Of a stretch of 11,012 nucleotides of DNA, positions 1-5,400 are shown in pieces. Both the position numbers and the translations under genes were made by a program. Where the stretch lies: assembly GCA_934096535.1 (NCBI GenBank), contig CAKOMC010000047.1, positions 1 through 11,012 on the forward strand, given 5' to 3'. The DNA comes from an uncultured Bacilli bacterium. Lineage in GTDB: Bacteria; Bacillota_I; Bacilli_A; RF39; UBA660. How positions within the stretch are numbered: the stretch's first letter is position 1; every line of letters begins with the position of its first letter. A model generated the notes under the pieces. The model saw only the letters and a list, made by a program, of their open reading frames with translations, searched no databases and was not told the origin of the DNA.

Positions 1-485
1 GGTCTATTTAAAGTAGCTTCAACAGCAGCTTTAATAGCAGGATGGTCTAAAGATTGTTCTTTAACAGCGATAACATCACCAGGTTTTACTGTATATGAAG
101 GAATATCAACTTTGATACCATTAACAGTAATATGACCATGGTTAACAACTTGACGAGCAGCACGACGAGTAGTAGCAAGTCCCATACGGTAAACTACATT
201 ATCAAGTCTTGTTTCAAGAAGTTGTAGTAAGTTTTCACCAGTAATACCAGCCATCTTAGTAGCGCGTTTAAATGTTTTAGCAAATTGCTTTTCATTTAAA
301 CCATACATGAATCTAACCTTTTGTTTTTCTTGTAACTGAACACCATATTCGCTTAATTTTCTGCGACGGTCCTGTCCATGAATACCAGGAGCATAAGGTC
401 TTCTTGCAAGTTCTTTACCATTTTCTAAAGTAGAGAAACCAAGATGACGAGATTTCTTATATTGAGCACCAGTGTATCTAGCCAT
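1..485 (-). CDS. rpsD: 30S ribosomal protein S4 (3' part beyond window)
   Basis: Reading the minus strand from the ATG at 485-483 gives about 161 residues of ribosomal protein S4 with no stop; the gene continues past the left edge (full S4 is about 200 residues). S4 is a primary 16S rRNA-binding protein that nucleates small-subunit assembly. Hallmarks visible are the start MARYTG, then [43 protein letters not shown] and [10 protein letters not shown], followed by [12 protein letters not shown]. The last three form the S4 RNA-binding fold at roughly residues 92-150. The N-terminal part lacks the zinc-binding cysteines found in some S4 proteins, so it is the C-minus form, as in Bacillus. The start is set by AAAGGAG at 494-500, 8 bases upstream. 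It is transcribed away from the pilus-type operon, as a separate unit with its own leader. Confidence 0.98.
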   Translation of the reverse strand, partial: MARYTGAQYKKSRHLGFSTLENGKELARRPYAPGIHGQDRRRKLSEYGVQLQEKQKVRFMYGLNEKQFAKTFKRATKMAGITGENLLQLLETRLDNVVYRMGLATTRRAARQVVNHGHITVNGIKVDIPSYTVKPGDVIAVKEQSLDHPAIKAAVEATLNR

Positions 486-643
486 AAATAATTCTCCTTT
501 CATTATATTTGCTTTTACTTAGTACGAACCCGAAGATTATAGGGGAGTCTATCTAAATACTTTCTCATAGGCAGAGATAGATACTTATAACCATAAATGG
601 GATAGACACATCAATAAACTTTTAGGCACTGCCAATTAAATGC
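486..643 (-). promoter_or_regulatory. rpsD 5' leader, probable S4 autoregulatory RNA
   Basis: This is the untranslated leader between the predicted transcription start near 643 and the rpsD start codon, about 158 nt. It is rich in potential pairings. A perfect 7-bp helix joins 601-607 (gatagac) with 547-553 (gtctatc). An alternative 7-bp helix joins 575-581 with 548-554, using almost the same strand. A small hairpin pairs 563-566 with 574-577, and its loop contains bases complementary to 629-633. A short self-complementary element (CCAT-TT-ATGG type) lies at 591-600. In Bacillus subtilis, S4 represses its own gene through a structured, pseudoknot-containing leader. Length, position and pairing pattern here fit that class, but I could not align it to the family model, so the assignment is an inference. 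Confidence 0.6.
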
Positions 644-649
644 AAGAAT

Positions 650-678
650 AATTTACCATATCCTTAATTATAAGTCAA
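650..678 (-). promoter_or_regulatory. Sigma-A-type promoter of rpsD
   Basis: On the minus strand there is a -35 element TTGACT (678-673), a 17-base spacer and a -10 element TAAATT (655-650). The -10 is preceded by TGG, which makes it an extended -10 (TGn). Five of six bases match the -35 consensus. Transcription would begin near 643, leaving a leader of about 158 nt before rpsD. Confidence 0.65.
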
Positions 679-716
679 TCAAACTACGAAAAAATGTATA
701 AATTTGTCAGAATAAA

Positions 717-745
717 TTGTTTTTTTATGGAAAAAATGATATTCT
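717..745 (+). promoter_or_regulatory. Candidate promoter of the rightward pilus-type operon
   Basis: TTGTTT at 717-722 and TATTCT at 740-745 are separated by 17 bases, and TGA immediately precedes the -10 (extended -10). Transcription would start near 752, giving a 5' leader of about 25-30 nt. A second -10-like string, TATATT, lies at 746-751. No other promoter-like pair was seen in the gene junctions downstream, so this may drive the whole operon. The match is moderate and the region is so AT-rich that chance matches are likely. Confidence 0.42.
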
Positions 746-762
746 TATATTAGTTATGATAG

Positions 763-769
763 AGAAGGA
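763..769 (+). promoter_or_regulatory. Shine-Dalgarno site of the first operon gene
   Basis: AGAAGGA lies 11 bases before the ATG at 781 and 5 bases before an in-frame GTG at 775. The spacing does not settle which start is used. Other genes here place AAGGAG about 7-8 bases before ATG, between the two options. Confidence 0.55.
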
Positions 770-780
770 CAAGAGTGTGT

Positions 781-1638
781 ATGAAAAGTAAATTAAAAAA
801 ATTTTTTAAAGAAAAAAGGACTATTATTATCTCTATATTATTAGGACTCATTTTAATCGGCTTAATAATATTTATTTGTACGAAGGTATTTCATAAAGAT
901 AAAGAAATAACACCAGATGATCCAACTGTATCCGAGTTTGAAAACTACCTTAAAGATGCTATTAAACCATTTGATGAAGATACCATTAAAGATTTTATTA
1001 GTAGTACAGATAAACTATCGACAATTGATTCCATTTATTGGGGAGCCATTTATTCAGATAAAATAGGTAATGATTTAAAAATTATGTATACCTTAAGTAG
1101 ACTAATCTATAATGATTCTGATTTACTTAGTTACATGAAATCAAAAAATATGTTTGATGAAGAATCAGGATTGTCGGAAGTTACATTATCAATCAAATTT
1201 ATCAATAAAGCTTTAAATGCTAAATTTGTTGATACTAAGATTGCTGCTAATGACGAATTTACTACAGGCTATTATGATGGCATTGCGGCTGTTATGTGTG
1301 ATACAGAAAATTGTATCGTTTCAGTTAGCAAAGACAAAGAACTTGATAACAGTTCTTTAGGATCATATATATCAATAAAAAGTGATTTAACTAAGAATAA
1401 AGAAGGTTATGAAATAACTGCCCAGCATTATTATTATGAATTAGATTTAGATGGAAACTTACAATTAGATGTTTATAATAATGCCTTTAAAGAAAAACAA
1501 TTTTGTAGTACTTCTATAACTTATTTGTATGCTAATAACTACAAACTTCCTGATAGTTGTGATGCTAATGCCGCTCTTGATAAAACGAAGTATACATTTG
1601 ATAAAAATTATCGCTTTGTTAAATCAGAAAATATTTAA
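781..1638 (+). CDS. N-terminally membrane-anchored extracytoplasmic protein, unknown function
   Basis: A 285-residue protein that I do not recognise. The N-terminus is very basic (KSKLKKFFKEKR). One strongly hydrophobic segment follows (about residues 12-34, rich in I and L). The remaining roughly 250 residues are hydrophilic and acidic, so this is most likely a single-pass protein with its C-terminal domain outside the cell. There is no signal peptidase site typical of a released protein. Three cysteines occur in the outer domain (in VMCDTENC and QFCSTS), plus CD near the C-terminus, so disulfides are possible. It is first in the operon, 14 bases before the next gene, whose product is also membrane-bound and outward-facing. 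The position suggests an accessory role for the giant secreted protein or the Tad-type machine. The start is taken as ATG 781; GTG 775 would add two residues (M-C). Confidence 0.85.
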   Translation: MKSKLKKFFKEKRTIIISILLGLILIGLIIFICTKVFHKDKEITPDDPTVSEFENYLKDAIKPFDEDTIKDFISSTDKLSTIDSIYWGAIYSDKIGNDLKIMYTLSRLIYNDSDLLSYMKSKNMFDEESGLSEVTLSIKFINKALNAKFVDTKIAANDEFTTGYYDGIAAVMCDTENCIVSVSKDKELDNSSLGSYISIKSDLTKNKEGYEITAQHYYYELDLDGNLQLDVYNNAFKEKQFCSTSITYLYANNYKLPDSCDANAALDKTKYTFDKNYRFVKSENI

Positions 1639-1652
1639 AAGGAGAAATAATC

Positions 1653-2402
1653 ATGCATAAACGAAAAATATTAGTAATTTTATTAAACATTATCGCTTTT
1701 TCTGTTATAGGATTAAAGAATGTTTCCGCAGCTGCTTGTACCTTAGAACAACAAGTAAAGGTTAATAATGAAGCTGGTCTTGTTTCTTATAGCGTTCAGC
1801 CTTTTGAATACCACTATAGCAATCCCGATGCTAGTGCTGAAAATAAAGATAGCGATGAGACTCAAATTTCAGGATACTTGGGAATGCTAGAGATTTACAA
1901 TTTAACTGATAATATTTATGTGACTGTTGCTGATTCTAATGAAAATAGTCAAACAAAATATACTTATAATGATTCTGCTGATGGGACAGTTAGTTTAAGT
2001 ACTGGTAGTATGGAATATTTGAAAAATTATACAATAAGTATTTTTGCTAGTAATGAAGACTGTAGTAAAAATGCTATTCGAACCATCGACATTGTAGTGC
2101 CTCGCGAAAATAGATATTATTACTCTGATTATTGTGAAAATTATCCTGATTACTTTTATTGTTCCCAATTCTTAAATCTAGAAGAAATATCCCAAGATGA
2201 TTTTAACCGGGGGATAAAAGAGTATGCTAAGACTCATAAAAGTGCAACAAGTGATAATAGAAAAGAAGGCATAATTGAAGCAACTGCAGATTTTGCTAAA
2301 AATAACTGGTTAATAATTGCTATTGTTATCATAGTGATTTTAGGAATTATAGCGGGTGTTATTGTAATAAAAAATAAAAAAAGAAAGAAGCAGATAGTAT
2401 AA
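1653..2402 (+). CDS. Signal-peptide protein with C-terminal membrane anchor, unknown function
   Basis: A 249-residue type I membrane protein. The N-terminus is a classic Sec signal peptide: basic HKRK, a hydrophobic core, and a likely cut after VSA (about residue 26). The C-terminus has one transmembrane segment (about residues 219-239) followed by the basic tail KNKKRKKQIV. The body of about 190 residues would therefore lie outside the cell, anchored by its tail. It has four cysteines (near residue 29, in NEDC, and in YCENYPDYFYC), enough for two disulfides. The middle part looks beta-rich (alternating hydrophobic residues, many Y, T and S). There is no LPXTG sorting motif, and the signal peptide lacks a proper lipobox. 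The start is supported by AAAGGAG 8 bases upstream. Its stop overlaps the start of the giant gene by one base, so the two are probably co-translated and may work together. Confidence 0.9.
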   Translation: MHKRKILVILLNIIAFSVIGLKNVSAAACTLEQQVKVNNEAGLVSYSVQPFEYHYSNPDASAENKDSDETQISGYLGMLEIYNLTDNIYVTVADSNENSQTKYTYNDSADGTVSLSTGSMEYLKNYTISIFASNEDCSKNAIRTIDIVVPRENRYYYSDYCENYPDYFYCSQFLNLEEISQDDFNRGIKEYAKTHKSATSDNRKEGIIEATADFAKNNWLIIAIVIIVILGIIAGVIVIKNKKRKKQIV

Positions 2403-5400
2403 TGAAGAAATATAGTAAAGCCTTAATATTAATATTATTTCTACTTACTAGCAATGTAGGTTTTGTTAACGCTACTAGTGATGATAATGCTACTTGCTGT
2501 AAATACATAACTAATGGTAAAACTGGTTATAAATGGATAAATAGTAATGCTACTTGTGCTAATCCAGTAGACAGCAGTTATTGCAAAGATATACCAAATA
2601 ATACAGCAACTGCAGAAGATACTAAAGGCTGCTATGCTAATAGTAGTGAATCTTTGTTTGAATATGTTGAAAAATCCAAGGCGCGTAGTGGTTGGCATTT
2701 AGTAAATTATGATGAAGCAACATGTAATACTTTTATTAAAAACATTGCCGATGATGCAGCAACAAAAGCTGAACAAAGTGCTGGCAATCAAGTAATTGTT
2801 GGTGCTGATACAACTGATGGTTCTAAAAATACTTGTAAAAGTTATACAGTAAAAAGAGTAAGGGAGTATAATAACAGCCTTTACTCCGGTATTTCTAGAG
2901 GAAATAATAAATATTTTTATAGTCCTGTTTCTGTTTCATTTAGTGATCCATATACAAGTAATAGAGCTAATCAGTATTATGTTTATCAAACTACCTCTAA
3001 TTGTAATGATGACAATAAAAATGTTCCGGCATTCTGTATCGATCCTGGTGCTGAAGGTGCATCTATTAGCGGAACTAAATATCGTCCAAGTACGGATTCT
3101 ATAATTGATAAAAATACTAAATTTGGTCGTGGTATGACTAAACTTTACATCTACTGGTATGTAGAGAAGAAAGACGAAATAATGGCTGATTATAATGGCT
3201 CAGCAGAAGGAAAAGAAGACTACTTAAATTATATAATGAATACTATTTCTCGTCTCCTTGTCATAAATTATGGAAAAGAAGCAGGTATTTCTAATATTTG
3301 GGCTAAAAAGACTTGGGGTAATGATGAAAAGAAAGCTTGGCAAAAAGGCAAACTAGTAAAATCTAGTGGTATGAACGAAACTTCTTGGAACCGCTTAAAT
3401 ACTGTTTGGAATGATGTCAAGAAAACTGCTGAAGGTAGTGGGGATGTTGTTAGCAAAGAAGATTTAGATAACGAAGTACAATTATATTTAGAACAAGATA
3501 GTGTTTCTATGACTCAGTCAAGTGTTGCGGCAAGTTTTACGATTACGATTAAAGCAGATAAAAAATCTATTTTAGATGACATTTTAAATAACAAAAAATA
3601 TTCTCTAAGTTTAAGTGATGAAAAAGATAACGCTATCGCTCTTGATGTTAGTGATTATAGTATTGGCGAGTGGAAACGCGTAAGTGATACTAGTGCTAAT
3701 GTTAAAATTGATTTAAAAAAAGCAGACCTTGGGGTCGTAACTGATTCTGTTAATATTAACTTTAGTATTACAGCTAAATCGGAAAAATCTTTAAAAAATA
3801 TTATTTTATTACAATCTGTTACTAGTGTTTCTCCAAAATATAAACAACCATATCAACAATTTATAACTTTCTTAAATGGTACTTTAGGAAGAACAGCTAG
3901 TTTAAAAGTAAATTATGATATAAAGAAAGAAAAGACATCTTGTACACCACTTTATTATACAGATTGTAAGTCAACTGCATCGGTATATCATTTAGTTGAA
4001 GGAACGCAATCTCCAGAAATATATAGTCAAATTATGTCTTCAATTAAAAGTATTGATGAATTAAACACATTCGTTAATGATGTAAAGAGCGCTATTGATC
4101 AGTTAAAAAACTTCTCTTTATCATTAAATGATTTAAAATTAGTTGGTGGTTTAACTAAGAATGTTTCTGAAAAAACAAGCTCTATTGGTCAATTGATGGT
4201 CGAATTAAAAAATATTCTTAATCGTGTTAATGTTAATAATAATAAATTAGCAGCTAACTTAAAAAATTCAATTAGTGATGCTATTGAAAGAGGTAACTAC
4301 TTAACTTTATTAAGTTATATAACTGGTAGTATTTCTGATACGATAAGTAATGGGGTTGATTATGATGAACTCTTAAAAGAATATAACGAGATACTAGATG
4401 CGGCCAAGGTTGCTAAAGAAGCTGGGCAAGTAACTGATTCTACTTATGAATTTTTAACTAATATTAAAAATATGTTAAGTGCTGGTAAGAGTCTCGGTGG
4501 TATTAAAAATATTATTGGAGCTGCTACTACATTGGGAAATTATTTAGTTAATAATAAGGGTTTAGATTCTGAGGGAATTAAAGGTTTCTCTCAAGTCTTT
4601 ACAACATTCACAGGTAATTTAGTAACTAAAGCTCAAGATGGTATGAGCGGTATTGTAAATAGTTTTAATGATATTGCAAGTAAGATTACTAATGTTGTAA
4701 ATAATGGTGGTAAACTTACAGATGTTTCTAATATTTTTAGTACTCTTACAAGTTCTATAAGTGTTGATTGGGAAAAGTGTATTATTGGCGATGATACAAA
4801 TGAACCAACCGATCCTAATGGTAATTCTTATACCGTTCAATCTGAAAATAGTTATTGTAAAGTTGTTTGTAAAGAAGACTATGCTATTAAAACTCCTGGT
4901 AAATTAGGTACTGTTTATGCTGGGCAAAATATTTCTGTTAATTTAGATAATGTTTATCATGCAACTGTTGGTATGGCTGGTCAAAGAACTTGTGTAACTA
5001 CTTCGATTGATAATCAAAAATATCTTGATGCAGCTGTTGCTAAAAAAGAAGAAATTAAAAATAAATATAATGAATTTAAAAAGAATTATGGTAAATATAA
5101 AGCTGCTCAGCTAACAAACATATCTGATCCTCGTAAACCAGAAATTCAAGAAAGCATTGCGGACATATCTGGTGCTAGAGGTGAACTAGAAAGCATTGCT
5201 AAGGGAGTTGTTGAAGCTGGTATTAAGCCATTTATTCAAAAGCTGGTTCCTAATGATTTAGATAAACAGTATACTTATTTAAGTAATTTTAAATCAAGTG
5301 ATCTTATCTCTATCCTAGTAAATTGTCTTACAGCTGGTGGTACTGATAGTATTACTGATGAAGTGCTTGGAGCTATGCTGGATAATGATTCCGAAGCCAA

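Larger units (their letters stand above)
486..780. other. Divergent intergenic region between rpsD and the pilus-type operon
   Basis: About 295 bases with no gene. It holds the rpsD ribosome site and leader (486-643), the rpsD promoter (650-678), and a candidate opposite-facing promoter and ribosome site (717-769). The two -35 boxes lie about 38 bases apart, so the polymerase footprints would be close. No operator-like inverted repeat stands out between them (679-716). No small open frame with a good ribosome site was found. Confidence 0.8.

Noticed and set aside
486..780. A small gene or factor-independent terminator in the intergenic region
   Set aside because: The genes diverge, so no terminator is needed. 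No GC-rich hairpin with a T-run in the right direction was found, and no short frame has a convincing ribosome site.
1728..1740. Possible lipoprotein cysteine in the 249-aa protein
   Set aside because: The cysteine follows AAA rather than a lipobox such as L-A-G, and a good VSA signal peptidase I site precedes it. A C-terminal membrane helix already anchors the protein.
2441..2698. Open frame of 85 codons on the minus strand
   Set aside because: It lies wholly inside the giant gene, has no ribosome site and no recognisable product. The same holds for minus-strand frames at 3268-3456, 4619-4840, 6607-6888, 7197-7394 and 8589-8825.
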